Positions 45,441-55,144 are shown, counted from the stretch's first letter. The stretch: 64,000 bases of DNA from Halalkalibacter krulwichiae (GCF_002109385.1 NZ_CP020814.1:994001-1058000), one strand, 5' to 3'. Numbers and translations are program-made. Notes: a model not told the origin generated them from the letters alone.

Positions 45441-47567
45441 ATGCAAATTCAACATCAGCATACACGAACTGGACAACAAATAGACAGACAACAACCGATT
45501 GCAAATGGGGAAACCTATCCTGCAACAATCAAAGAACAAACAGGGAGGAAAGAAGCTATTCTTGTTGTTCGCGGGCGAGAAGTGAATGTGCAATTTGAAG
45601 GAGAGGTGCCGCAAACTAAGCGGGTATTCATTCAAGTAACTGATCAGAAAAGGGATGTGATCCAAGTTCGAGCTGTTGAGGAATCACGTCAAATAAGTTC
45701 TGATACACATATCCCGGAAAACAGGTTGAGTCAGGCGATAAGGCAACTCGGAGTTTCACATCCATCACCAGAGTTGAATAAAGCAGTATCAATCTTAATT
45801 AAAAAAGGTGTGTCTCTTTCAAGGGATTCCATTGGTGAGTTACAACGGTTTATGAATGAAGGAAATGTCCATGAAAGAATTCAAACAGTACAAGCGATTG
45901 CCCTTAAGAAGCTTGAGGTGACGCGAAATCACCTTGATGCTGTTCACGAAGCTTTGCATGGGAAACCATTAAATAAGGTTTTATCCACTCTAGTAAATGA
46001 GATGGATGAAGATTTTAATATAGAGCGAGGAGACAAGGAGCGGCTAAATCGTTCCTCTGAAGCAATAAAAGATCAACTAAATCAAATTAATGAAACTGAG
46101 TCCTCTAAAGTGTTGATTGAAACAAGAACTGAATCTAGAACTCCCGATATACTCGAGTTAGTGAGACAGAGTATAAAAATTTTACAGAAAGAAGCAAACT
46201 TTGATCAGGCACTTCAAAGAATACAATCAACTTGGATGAATCAGCAAGGATTAACAGAAGAGTGGAAATCAGAGTTGATCCGAGTGATAGAAACAGCCAA
46301 TACCTTTTATCAGCAAGGTCGAGAGTTAAAAGCAAGACAAGAACTTGCGGCAACACTTGATCTAATTGAACAAAACGTACAGCCAATTCCTGTTACCCTT
46401 TATGAGGGACAGGAGCAAATTCAAATGTTTACTGAGACGAAGAGTAAGACAATAGCTGTTACAACCGTAACTGAAAAAGTAGCACAATTGACTGCTGATT
46501 TTAAGCATTTACAGAGAGATATTACAAGAACGTTGGACCAGGCAATTCGCCAACTAGAACAGTTTCGTAATTTAGCACAATCTATTGCAAAACCACTATT
46601 GGAAACGACAATTAAGAAATTAGATAATGCTATTTTAAAAAGTGAAATGATGCTCTTTGCAGATATGAAAACGGAACGTCTGTTAATGCAAGCTAGTAGT
46701 CAGTTAAATGAGGCAAGGAAACTACTTAGTCGAGGAAATCATGAGGAAGCACAAAGAATTGTACAAGGTGTAAAGCAATTGATTGAGAAATTAAACTTTC
46801 AACCTTCGGAAACGAAAGTGAAACATTATACGTCTATTAATGAGAGAACATTTCGGGATGCACAAATGCCATCTCAATTATTTTTGAAACATGTAAGCGA
46901 TACGGTACGTGGTCCAATGCAAGAGGGGTCTCCGCGAGCGATGTTTGAAACAATTCGGAGCTTAGGGTTAAACCGTGATAGTGAAACAGCACAGTTTCTA
47001 GCTTCCGGGCGTGAGCCTAATTATGAGCAAACCCAAAGAAATATTAAAACGTCACTAATGCAATTAAGTAGTACGCAAGAGGAAGGTACACACCTTCATC
47101 GATTAGCTAACCAAGCTCTAACGAATGTAACAGGTCAGCAATTATTGAATCGAAGTGACCAGCAAGGGAACCTACAAAGCCTTTTCTTCCAACTTCCATT
47201 TTTATTAGAGAATAAAGTAGAAAACTTGCAAGTGGTTGTGAATTCTCGTAATGAAAATGAGAAAGTGGATTGGGAGAATTGTAGTTTGTTTTTTTTAATG
47301 GAGACACCGAAAATGGGTGAAATCGGAATTGCCGTTGCGGCTAAGGACAGGCAATTGTCTGTAACGATAAAAAATAATAGGGAAGATTTTCAAATGAAGA
47401 TGGCGCCTTTAGTCCAAATTGCTGTAGATAAATTATCAGCTATCGGTTATGCAATTAACGAGATAAAATATGCAAAATTACACGGAGAAATTGATCATAC
47501 TTCAAGGGCAAATCAATCACATCAAAGGCCTGTTATGACTGAGAAAGGATTTGATTTTAAAATATGA
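45441..47567 (+). CDS. FliK-like flagellar protein (YlqG-type)
   Basis: 708 residues, ATG with GGAGAGTG upstream. Glutamine-rich, helical middle (about 80-560) with long coiled segments. The last about 90 residues (CSLFFLMETPKMGEIGIAV with RQLSVTIKNN following) resemble the FliK C-terminal substrate-switching domain. Followed by an overlapping FlhB-tail gene, the pair known in B. subtilis as ylqG-ylqH. FliK and FlhB interact in hook-length control, so a dedicated pair is plausible. SigD promoter upstream. Confidence 0.72.
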   Translation: MQIQHQHTRTGQQIDRQQPIANGETYPATIKEQTGRKEAILVVRGREVNVQFEGEVPQTKRVFIQVTDQKRDVIQVRAVEESRQISSDTHIPENRLSQAIRQLGVSHPSPELNKAVSILIKKGVSLSRDSIGELQRFMNEGNVHERIQTVQAIALKKLEVTRNHLDAVHEALHGKPLNKVLSTLVNEMDEDFNIERGDKERLNRSSEAIKDQLNQINETESSKVLIETRTESRTPDILELVRQSIKILQKEANFDQALQRIQSTWMNQQGLTEEWKSELIRVIETANTFYQQGRELKARQELAATLDLIEQNVQPIPVTLYEGQEQIQMFTETKSKTIAVTTVTEKVAQLTADFKHLQRDITRTLDQAIRQLEQFRNLAQSIAKPLLETTIKKLDNAILKSEMMLFADMKTERLLMQASSQLNEARKLLSRGNHEEAQRIVQGVKQLIEKLNFQPSETKVKHYTSINERTFRDAQMPSQLFLKHVSDTVRGPMQEGSPRAMFETIRSLGLNRDSETAQFLASGREPNYEQTQRNIKTSLMQLSSTQEEGTHLHRLANQALTNVTGQQLLNRSDQQGNLQSLFFQLPFLLENKVENLQVVVNSRNENEKVDWENCSLFFLMETPKMGEIGIAVAAKDRQLSVTIKNNREDFQMKMAPLVQIAVDKLSAIGYAINEIKYAKLHGEIDHTSRANQSHQRPVMTEKGFDFKI

Positions 47568-47860
47568 TGGTATCTAGGCATTTTAACCATAAGCAGCGTA
47601 GACAGATCAATGGCCCGACTGCAGCTGTCATTCGCTATGATGAAGCGAAGGAAGCGCCTAGAGTTGTAGCGCAAGGCAAAGGACAAGTTGCAAATCAAAT
47701 AATTCAGTTAGCTAAAAAAAATAATATTCATATGCAGGAAGACCCTGTTCTTGTTGAAAATCTGCTAGATATGGATTTAGGTGAAAATATTCCACCGCAA
47801 TTATATTCGGTAATGGCAGAGATCTTACTGCTAATTGAAGAAATGGAGAAAAACTATTAA
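47564..47860 (+). CDS. FlhB C-terminal-domain homologue (YlqH type)
   Basis: 98 residues, starting at the ATG overlapping the previous stop. Only the cytoplasmic tail of FlhB/YscU is present: GPTAAVIRYDEAKEAPRV corresponds to the region around the NPTH self-cleavage site, with the first two and last residues changed (GPTA). QGKGQVANQIIQLAKKNNIH and VENLLDMDLGENIPPQLY complete the fold. No membrane part, so it cannot be an export-gate subunit by itself; a soluble competitor or partner of FliK is possible. Confidence 0.85.
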   Translation: MMVSRHFNHKQRRQINGPTAAVIRYDEAKEAPRVVAQGKGQVANQIIQLAKKNNIHMQEDPVLVENLLDMDLGENIPPQLYSVMAEILLLIEEMEKNY

Positions 47861-47884
47861 ACAATTGTCGAGTAGTACCGATAG
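47858..47884 (+). promoter_or_regulatory. SigD-type promoter of fliS and flagellin
   Basis: TAAA, exactly 15 nt, then ACCGATAG (6 of 8 with GCCGATAT). The -35 box includes the stop codon of the gene before. Confidence 0.8.
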
Positions 47885-47921
47885 TAATAGTAACTAGAAT
47901 AGATAAATGGAGGTGGGAGAT

Positions 47922-48347
47922 TTGTCTATGTTCTTATCGAACGAAGTACTCCATATGAAAACATCTCAAGAGTTAACGTCATTACTTTATGAAGCTTGTG
48001 TAACAAATTTAGAAGAAGCGATCACTCTAATACTTAAAAAAGATTATATCGGTGTAAATCAAAAATTACAAAAAGCGAATGATATTATTCATAGACTTGG
48101 TGCTGGAATCAATTATGAAGCAGGAATAATCGCTGATCAATTAGAGCAAGTTTATAACTATATAGCTGATAGACTAGTTGAAGCAAATGTTAAGAAAGAC
48201 AAGAAAATAATAGAAGAAGTCATTCAACTTCTATCAATGATTATGTCTTCATGGAATCAAGCAATGAAATCGAAGCGTGATGTGCAATCGAAAGTCATCA
48301 AGAAAAAAACAAGTGCTTATGAGAAGTATTCCATGTACGAGGGGTAA
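47922..48347 (+). CDS. fliS: Flagellar export chaperone FliS-like
   Basis: 141 residues from the TTG at 47922, eight bases after GGAGG; ATG at 47928 is a possible start. The helical pattern ELTSLLYEACVTNLEEAI, YIGVNQKLQKANDIIHRLGAGINYE and ADQLEQVYNYIADRL follows FliS. It keeps flagellin monomeric before export. The flagellin gene follows after 17 nt, so it is likely its specific partner. The tail (about 110-141) is Lys-rich. Confidence 0.8.
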   Translation: MSMFLSNEVLHMKTSQELTSLLYEACVTNLEEAITLILKKDYIGVNQKLQKANDIIHRLGAGINYEAGIIADQLEQVYNYIADRLVEANVKKDKKIIEEVIQLLSMIMSSWNQAMKSKRDVQSKVIKKKTSAYEKYSMYEG

Positions 48348-48364
48348 AAGGAAGGAAGACAATA

Positions 48365-50778
48365 ATGAAAATTAACAATAATATTCAAGCTTTAAATGCG
48401 TATCGGAACTTGCATAAGAATCAGTTTAGTACTTCAAAAAATTTGGAGAAGCTATCGTCTGGCCTTCGGATAAATCGTGCTGCTGATGATGCAGCAGGAC
48501 TAGCAATCTCTGAAAAAATGCGTTCGCAAATCAGAGGATTAAAGATGGCTGAGCGCAATGCGATGGACGGGATTTCACTGTTGCAAACAGCAGAAGGTGC
48601 CATGCAAGAAGTTCATGCAATGTTACAAAGAATGCGAGAATTAGCTGTACAGGGAGCTAATGACACGAACACAGACCAGGACCGTGCAGAGATTCAAAAA
48701 GAGATTCGTCAGCTATTAACGGAGATTGATAGCGTAGCAGAAAAGACAGAATTTAACACTCGCAAATTATTGAATGGTTCAAGTGCGGTGCTAAGCGTTG
48801 TGAACCAAAATTTTGCTGGTTTAGTCGGATTGCCAGAAGTAATTGATCCAGCAATTAAATCAGGAAATTATGCAATTGATGTAGAATTAGCAAGTGGAAT
48901 CAAAGCTAATGAGCATATAAAGTATCAAATTACTCAGCCAGCAGCAGGCCTAAAAGATCCTGGGCATGTTGAATTGGATTTCAATATACAAAATCAAAGC
49001 TTTGGAGAGTATACAATTAACATTCGAAATTTTAATGCTGATCATTCTAATGCCGGTAATACAGGAGCGACTATTGAAGTGATTGGACCAAACGGTTTAC
49101 CTATTGAAAAAAGAGCTGTTGCGGTAGGGGAGTCGGTTCCAGCGAAGGAACAATATCAAACGATTGGCGGACTAAAGATTGATACGTCTGCAATAACAGG
49201 AGCAGGAACAGTTAAAGTATCGGTTGAACTTGAAGCAACTTTTACGGTTTCTGTTGACCGAAATGAAGAAGCTCCTTCTATTAAAAAAGCAGAAGTAGAT
49301 ATAAAGAATTACTCATTAAAAGTACCAACTACGACAGTAGGAAGTGTAGAAGCGGATACGACCGTTTCTGATCTTATGGAAGCAGTTGGCCCAGCGAATG
49401 CAATTGGCTTAGAAAGCTTTCCAGCTGATCGAGTTGCTGTACTATCAAAAGTTCAAATTACGAATGAATTAGATAAAAATGCAAGCGGAGCTGATGTGCT
49501 TTTACAAGGTTCTGCTGCACCGGTAAATGGATTTGTCAATGAAAACAATCTATCAGAAGTAGCTAATGCAATAATTGTAGACACATTTACTGTGGATCAT
49601 AATGAGGTTGCGATCAATAAGAATGCTTTAGCAGAAGTAATTGTTCAAAGTACTTTAACTGCTGCCCTTGCAGGAAAGACAAATCAGCAAATCACTGATG
49701 CTACTTTTCAGAATGCGGAAGCTTATTTAGCTGATCGTTATAAAAATGAAGGTATTACAAAGGCTGATATTGACAACATTCTTAATAGTGTAGAGCTGGA
49801 TGAGTCGATATATAGTTATATAAATAGTCATGGAGTTACTGTAGAAAATGTAACATTAATACAAGCTGCTAAGCAATCGGTCGAAGTAGCAGCTAGTAAA
49901 GTGACTAATAGGGATAAACCTGAAGCTACCTATTTCACTGTTACAAATGAAGATGGAACAAAGCGTGTATTCCGAATAGCGGAAAATGAGTTAGGAACTT
50001 ATCCAGGGACAGAGAAGGCAACGGTATTAAGTACGGAAGGGGTTGGACTGGTCTCCGTTAATTCCAGTCAACAACCGGTTACATTAGCGGATATTCGAGA
50101 AGCACTTGCTTCTGTAGGTTATTCTGGAATTGAGGCGTGGAAAGTAGAAGGAGCTGGCCAACAGTCTGCATCGGTTACGCGTGATATGTTGCTTATTACA
50201 AACGACCCTATTAACGGAAGTGCGCCAATTTCAGATCGCCCTTTTACAATAGACACAACAGATTATCAACCAACCGCATTTAAGAAGACATTACAGACAA
50301 AAAATGGTTCTGTTGAACATGGGGGATGACCTTCACATTTGATAGTAGTACAAAAGCTGGAAAAGCAGAGTTTTCTGTAATCAATAATGCTCTTGCTTTC
50401 CAAATAGGACCAAATACTAATCAAAATGTTATGATCGATGTTGCTGAACTTAATACTGTTCGTCTAGGGATTGAAGAAGGCAGTGTAACAACACAGTCAG
50501 AAGCTAACAAAGCGATTTTTGCCTTAGATCAAGCTATTCAAACCGTATCTTCAATTCGTTCAAAACTAGGTGCAACGCAAAATAGAATGGAGCATACAAT
50601 TAATAATCTTCAAGTAACCCACGAAAATTTAACCGCTTCTGAATCACGTATCCGTGATGCAGATATGGCACTTGAAATGACGGAATTTACACGTAATAAC
50701 ATTCTAAATCAATCAGCTACAGCCATGCTTGCTCAAGCAAATCAATTGCCGCAAGGGGTCTTGCAGTTGTTACAATAA
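48365..50778 (+). pseudogene. Giant flagellin, frameshifted
   Basis: Frame 48365-50329 gives 654 residues: the conserved N-terminal D0/D1 (NNNIQALNAYRNLHKN, ADDAAGLAISEKMRSQIRG) and a large variable region (about 140-650). The C-terminal D1/D0 lies in another frame, to 50778 (ESRIRDADMALEMTEFTRNN and NQLPQGVLQLLQ). The break is at the G run 50321-50325; one extra G would make about 804 residues. Flagellins of 300 residues are the usual size in Bacillus, so the variable domain is very large. Without repair, no filament-forming product would be made. Confidence 0.85.
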
Positions 50779-50786
50779 TAGCAATG

Positions 50787-50821
50787 AAAGGACGAGGAGG
50801 AAGACCTTCTCGTCCTTTTTA
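50787..50821 (+). terminator. Intrinsic terminator after flagellin
   Basis: AAAGGACGAG pairs with CTCGTCCTTT, 12-nt loop, then T run. Confidence 0.92.
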
Positions 50822-50884
50822 TAGGTCAAAAAAAATATGTTACACTACTATGAAAAGACTGCTTTGAAAGTAGGTTAAAATAGA

Positions 50885-51322
50885 ATGGATGTACAAAGAA
50901 TAGGGAAAACGGGTTTAAATAGACTAGAACCAAAAAAGACAGGCCCTGAGGCGAAGGTTTCTTTCCAAGAAGTAATGGGTAAACAACGTGACGAAAAAGC
51001 TTATGAACGTTTATCACAACTAATGGCAAAAATTGATGATCAGGGCAAGGTGTTAGCTGAAACGAGAACGGTTGATGAATTAAGAAAATACAAACAGCTT
51101 GTAAAGGAATTTATGGAAGATGCTGTTCAATTCGGTTTAAGCCTTGAAGAGCGGCGTGGCTTTAATAGAAGAGGTAGAACGAAGATTTATAAAATTGTTC
51201 AGGAAGTAGATCGTAAATTGTTGGATCTCACCAATGCAGTTTTAGAAAAGCAGAAAAGAGGTTTGGATATTTTAAATATGGTTGGTGAGATTAAAGGGCT
51301 GTTAGTTAATATTTATGCATAA
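50885..51322 (+). CDS. YaaR family protein (DUF327)
   Basis: 145 residues, ATG with AGTAGG upstream. The DUF327 pattern is clear: RLSQLMAKIDDQGKVLAETRTVDELRKYKQLVKEFMEDAV is the core region (residues about 42-80) and GRTKIYKIVQEVDRKLLDLTNAVL follows. YaaR in B. subtilis is near tmk, not near flagellin; here it follows the flagellin terminator. Function unknown. I did not find a SigD promoter for it. Confidence 0.8.
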   Translation: MDVQRIGKTGLNRLEPKKTGPEAKVSFQEVMGKQRDEKAYERLSQLMAKIDDQGKVLAETRTVDELRKYKQLVKEFMEDAVQFGLSLEERRGFNRRGRTKIYKIVQEVDRKLLDLTNAVLEKQKRGLDILNMVGEIKGLLVNIYA

Positions 51323-51335
51323 ACGATTAATAGGA

Positions 51336-51374
51336 GAAGAGAACTCGATAAAACTAGGTTCTCTTCATTTTTCA
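51336..51374 (+). terminator. Intrinsic terminator
   Basis: GAAGAGAAC and GTTCTCTTC stem with a 13-nt loop followed by ATTTTTCATTT. Confidence 0.82.
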
Positions 51375-51446
51375 TTTACTTATATTAAGAAGGGTGTATA
51401 ATGAGTTATTATTAATAGATTTACAAATAATTGAAGGGGAATAAAG

Positions 51447-52685
51447 ATGAGTTTACTTAGAAAGTTCTTTGGCCATAGAGGTGATTCTCACCCTCTCAAA
51501 GATCTTAATCAACAAAATATTTCAGCTGGACTTGTAGCTAGCCTTTTAGTGATGACTGGTCCTCCAGTCCTGTTGCTCCAAGCGGCAGCAAACGGAAGTT
51601 TTACGATTAATCAGACGATTATGTGGATGTTTTCTATCTATGTCATTGGTGGTATTTATAGTATTTTGCTTCCTCTTTACTATCGAATTCCAATTGTTGG
51701 AGCTCACACGATTACTGGAATAGCCTTTTTAGCAACGGTAACCTCTCAATTTTCGTATTATGAACTTTTGGGAGCGTATCTTTTTACTGGGTTGCTTATG
51801 TTTCTTGTTGGGTATTTTGGCTTGTTTGCAAAATTAATTAATTATGTACCTAAAGAGATACTTGCAGCGATGTTAGCCGGAATGATTATGAAGTATATGG
51901 TTGACTTTATTGGATCGATACAAGAAATGGCTTTAGTAGGAATTCCAGCTCTAGTTGTTTTTTTTGTTGTTAGCAAGTGGGTAAAGCAAATTCCACCGAT
52001 GATAGCGTCAGTGTCGACAGCGTTTATTATGCTTCTATTGACACAAACTCTGAGTCCTTTAGAAGCTCAGGCTTCTTTTGTATACCCGATGGTACAACTT
52101 CCTGAATTTAATCTAGTAAGTTTTTTGTCTGTTTCCATTCCTCTAGCCCTTCTAATCCTTAGTAATGATGCTGCTGTTGGGATAGGAGCATTAGAACAAA
52201 ATCAATATCGGCCGAGAATAAATAGAATTATTTCTTCGAGTGGGATTTTTTCTATGATAACGAGTTTCTTTGGTGGGCAATCGGCTAATATTGCTGGAAT
52301 GATGACTGCCATTTGTGCGGACAAAGAAGCAGGACCAAAAGAGAAAAGGTACATGGGAGCTGTCGTTTCTGGGATCGTCATTATTTTATTTGGAATCTTC
52401 TCTTATAAATTAGTTCCATTTATAGCGTCATTGCCCGAAGCGTTTGTATCAATTTTAATTGGCTTTGCTCTAATCACTGTATTTGCCAATAGTCTACTAA
52501 CAAGTTTTTCAAACGGCTCGATGAAAGTAGGAGCAGCTTTTGCCTTTATTATTGCTGTTTCGAATATTAGCGTGCTTCATATAGGCGCTCCTGTCTGGTC
52601 TTTGGTTGTAGGGACATTTATTGCAAGGTTTTTTGAGAAAGATGTTGTAAAAGCTTCAAGTGGACAGAAAAAACGGACAGCTTAA
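51447..52685 (+). CDS. BenE-family benzoate/proton symporter-like permease
   Basis: 412 residues, ATG after AAGGGGAA. About twelve helices. The segment SANIAGMMTAICADKEAGPKEKRY is the BenE family's NLAAxTAAIC motif, and SNDAAVGIGALEQNQYRP precedes it. The nucleobase permease family NCS2 has a similar shape. Substrate unknown: no benzoate catabolic gene is nearby. Confidence 0.7.
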   Translation: MSLLRKFFGHRGDSHPLKDLNQQNISAGLVASLLVMTGPPVLLLQAAANGSFTINQTIMWMFSIYVIGGIYSILLPLYYRIPIVGAHTITGIAFLATVTSQFSYYELLGAYLFTGLLMFLVGYFGLFAKLINYVPKEILAAMLAGMIMKYMVDFIGSIQEMALVGIPALVVFFVVSKWVKQIPPMIASVSTAFIMLLLTQTLSPLEAQASFVYPMVQLPEFNLVSFLSVSIPLALLILSNDAAVGIGALEQNQYRPRINRIISSSGIFSMITSFFGGQSANIAGMMTAICADKEAGPKEKRYMGAVVSGIVIILFGIFSYKLVPFIASLPEAFVSILIGFALITVFANSLLTSFSNGSMKVGAAFAFIIAVSNISVLHIGAPVWSLVVGTFIARFFEKDVVKASSGQKKRTA

Positions 52686-52703
52686 AGAAAATATCTTATA
52701 GAT

Positions 52704-52736
52704 GAAACGCTCTGTTTAGAGCGTTTCACTTTTTTA
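52704..52736. terminator. Intrinsic terminator
   Basis: GAAACGCTC and GAGCGTTTC perfect stem, then ACTTTTTT. Lies between converging genes. Confidence 0.9.
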
Positions 52737-52752
52737 GGTTGTCAATAAAAGC

Positions 52753-53358
52753 TTATAATAATGGAAAAAGGATTAGTAAAAATAAATTGAAAACTAAATG
52801 CGAAAGGATAGGCAACCAAATATTTCTTGTTTGAGTATACAAGAAGGACCACGCTAAGCCGGCGAAAAGTGCGGCTAAAACTAATAATATACTCCCTGTC
52901 ACTAAATGAGCGGCAGCATATAAAAGAGTACCAAGAATCGTTGCTTGTATATTTGATACATGCTTCATTAATCTTTTTACTACATAGCCACGCCAAAACC
53001 ATTCTTCCCCTGGAATGATAATTAGAAATAGCCACAAAAAGTGTAGAGGTTCCGTTGGTTGCACAACGTTATAGAGCGACTCGAGTTCGTCAAGTAAGGG
53101 CAAGTTAAGGAAGGTGAGAAGCCACTTTCCAATTGCAAATAAGCCGTATAAAAAAATGCCGCTTCCTACTGCATATATAAAATGACTAAAAGTTGGTCTT
53201 TTTAGCTCGTGTTGTTCAAATATAAAACTCCAACCAATTAAGAGAAGCAATGATAGAGGAAATAAGACCCAAAAGTCTATCGGTTGCCATGAGAAGCTAC
53301 TAAACAACAACAAGAATGCAATTAATAAACTTAAATAAAAATCTGTGTTTTTTTTCAT
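52753..53358 (-). CDS. CPBP-family intramembrane metalloprotease
   Basis: 201 residues from the ATG at 53358, after AGGACTG. About six helices. The glutamate motif EEWFWRGY is followed by HLVTG and, near the C-terminus, LSHLVFN, giving the CAAX protease and bacteriocin-processing (Abi) signature. Substrate unknown; B. subtilis YdiL is a relative. Its gene start lies back to back with the SRPBCC gene, 41 nt apart. Confidence 0.85.
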   Translation of the reverse strand: MKKNTDFYLSLLIAFLLLFSSFSWQPIDFWVLFPLSLLLLIGWSFIFEQHELKRPTFSHFIYAVGSGIFLYGLFAIGKWLLTFLNLPLLDELESLYNVVQPTEPLHFLWLFLIIIPGEEWFWRGYVVKRLMKHVSNIQATILGTLLYAAAHLVTGSILLVLAALFAGLAWSFLYTQTRNIWLPILSHLVFNLFLLILFPLL

Positions 53359-53399
53359 GTTTTTCAGTCCTATCATAAAAATTAAAGTTGGAGGCAAAA

Positions 53400-53831
53400 A
53401 TGTCTACTCTCCTTGTTTTTACTTATAAGACAATTATAGATGCACCCATTGAAAAAGTTTGGAGTTTTTTCTCTGATGCTCATAATCTGACTGAAATTAC
53501 AGGATTTCCAAAAGTGAAGATCTTATCAAATTCTAAAACGATTGAAGGAAATGTAATCATAATGGAATTGCGTTTTGGGCTTTTGCAAACCAATTGGGTT
53601 TCTGTGATAGAAGGTGTTAAAGAGTTTGAACGGTTTACGGATCGTGCTATTATTCTGCCATTTCCTTTTCGTGAATGGAAGCATGAACATACATTTAAAA
53701 GAGATGGCAATCGAACCGTAATGGAGGATAAGGTTTATTTTTCTTCTGTATTACCTAGTGTGGTAACGAGATCAATCTTAACTCAAATGTTTAAAGGGAG
53801 AGAGAAATCGATTCAGTCTCTTCTAGATTAG
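53400..53831 (+). CDS. SRPBCC (START-like) ligand-binding protein
   Basis: 143 residues from the ATG at 53400, after TTGGAGG. FTYKTIIDAPIEKVWSFFSD is the first strand and helix of the START-like fold, with long C-terminal helix (SVVTRSILTQMFKGREKSI). Such proteins bind lipophilic ligands or act as cyclases; no specific residue identifies the role. Confidence 0.75.
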   Translation: MSTLLVFTYKTIIDAPIEKVWSFFSDAHNLTEITGFPKVKILSNSKTIEGNVIIMELRFGLLQTNWVSVIEGVKEFERFTDRAIILPFPFREWKHEHTFKRDGNRTVMEDKVYFSSVLPSVVTRSILTQMFKGREKSIQSLLD

Positions 53832-53891
53832 CTCTTTCATGTTTTAATCATCGTCCTTTCTGGGAAAGATAAACGGAAAGGAGTGGCAAAG

Positions 53892-54143
53892 ATGCATTCG
53901 AAACAAACGGTTAAATATATTTGCAAAGAGTACCCATCTGGGAATCACTATTTTTACAAAACAGAATTGATTACTCACGATTCTTGGGAAAAGATAGAAT
54001 CGTTAATGTGGTCGGCATTAAGACCTATTTCTGAAACCACTTTTCAAAAACGCAAAAGAGAAGGCTATAAAGTAGAGTACATAAAAATGAAAAAACAACC
54101 AGCCGAAATCCTTCCTTTCGTGCCAAAAGTGACTAATACGTGA
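53892..54143 (+). CDS. Small basic protein, unknown
   Basis: 83 residues from the ATG at 53892, after AAAGGAG. Rich in Lys, Tyr and Trp (YICKEYPSGNHYFYKTELI, then KKQPAEILPFVPK). No membrane segment or known domain. Follows the SRPBCC gene at 60 nt. Confidence 0.5.
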   Translation: MHSKQTVKYICKEYPSGNHYFYKTELITHDSWEKIESLMWSALRPISETTFQKRKREGYKVEYIKMKKQPAEILPFVPKVTNT

Positions 54144-54232
54144 AATAGTCTGTTTGTGTGTATATTCTATTGGCGTCTAAGATAGGTTTTCTGTAAACTA
54201 ATAGGGTATGCAATATAGACAGGAGAGATATA

Positions 54233-55002
54233 ATGATAAGAATACAATTTAGCTTGTTCACAGTTATTGCTTGTATGTTACTAACAGGTTGTAACATACT
54301 CACATATGAGCATGAAGAAACGTATATGGTAGATGCGACTGACATTTCAGGTTTTTCTATAAATCATGATGAAGGGATGTAAGCATCGTTGGAGTTGAAG
54401 GTAGCAATGAGATTCATGTAACAGCAGTTTTCACTGCTTGGAGTGATGAGAGCATGGATCATGCACAATCTTTCAGTGAGAGGTTCTTGGATGTTGAATT
54501 ATCAGTTGAAGAGGATCAAGCCAATCTTACCACATCAGTTAAACGTGGAGCAGAACCAGAACAAGGATTCATTCACTTGACAATTGAGATGCCAAATCAG
54601 ATCCCTTTAAATTATATACAAAGTGAAGGCCAGTTAAAAGTGGAATCAATGCGGTCGAACTTAACTATTAAACATGGAACAAATCAGTTGTCTTTATACG
54701 ATGTCCAAGGGGATGTTCAAATAACGGATGGGGCAGGAGATCTATTATTAGAGGAAGTAACCGGAGAAATAGTGATAAATAATAATGCAGGAACGACGAA
54801 GCTAACCAATACTAATGGTTCTACAAATATCATTGCTGGATCTGGTCATGTTGACATTGCCGAACATCAAGGAAATGTTGTGATTCGAAGTGGTGTTGGA
54901 AATATTGCCGTAAACGATGTAAATGGTGATGTAACGATTGTAGAAAGTCGTGGTGGTACTTCGACAATAGAAGCAGTGACGGGAACCGTCACACAACCGT
55001 AA
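54233..55002 (+). pseudogene. DUF4097-like beta-helix lipoprotein, frameshifted
   Basis: ATG at 54233 after AGGAGAG. The first frame has a signal peptide with lipobox LTGC (Cys20) and stops after HDEGM at 54382. The open frame to 55002 continues from GDVSIVGVEG with repeated strands (LYDVQGDVQITDGAGDLLLE, HQGNVVIRSGVGNIAVNDV), the pattern of DUF4097-type right-handed beta helices. The break falls in GGG at 54374-54376; a fourth G joins the two parts into about 256 residues. Function unknown, possibly cell-surface stress response. Confidence 0.78.
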
Positions 55003-55008
55003 ACGTTA

Positions 55009-55040
55009 AAACAGCCAAACTTTTTGGCTGTTTTTTTTAT
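55009..55040 (+). terminator. Intrinsic terminator
   Basis: AACAGCCAA and TTGGCTGTT stem followed by TTTTTTTT. Confidence 0.92.
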
Positions 55041-55115
55041 TTTAACATTTTACTTTGCTAGAGAAGTAAAAAGGAAACCTTTTGCCCATTTTTTTGTTAA
55101 TTTACGAAACATTTA

Positions 55116-55144
55116 TTGACTTTTTAGAAAATGATGGATAGAAT
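55116..55144 (+). promoter_or_regulatory. SigA-type promoter of the sulfate assimilation genes
   Basis: TTGACT, a 17-nt spacer and TAGAAT, giving a leader of about 140 nt before cysH. No S-box was found in the leader. A CymR or CysL-type site was not recognised. Confidence 0.7.
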
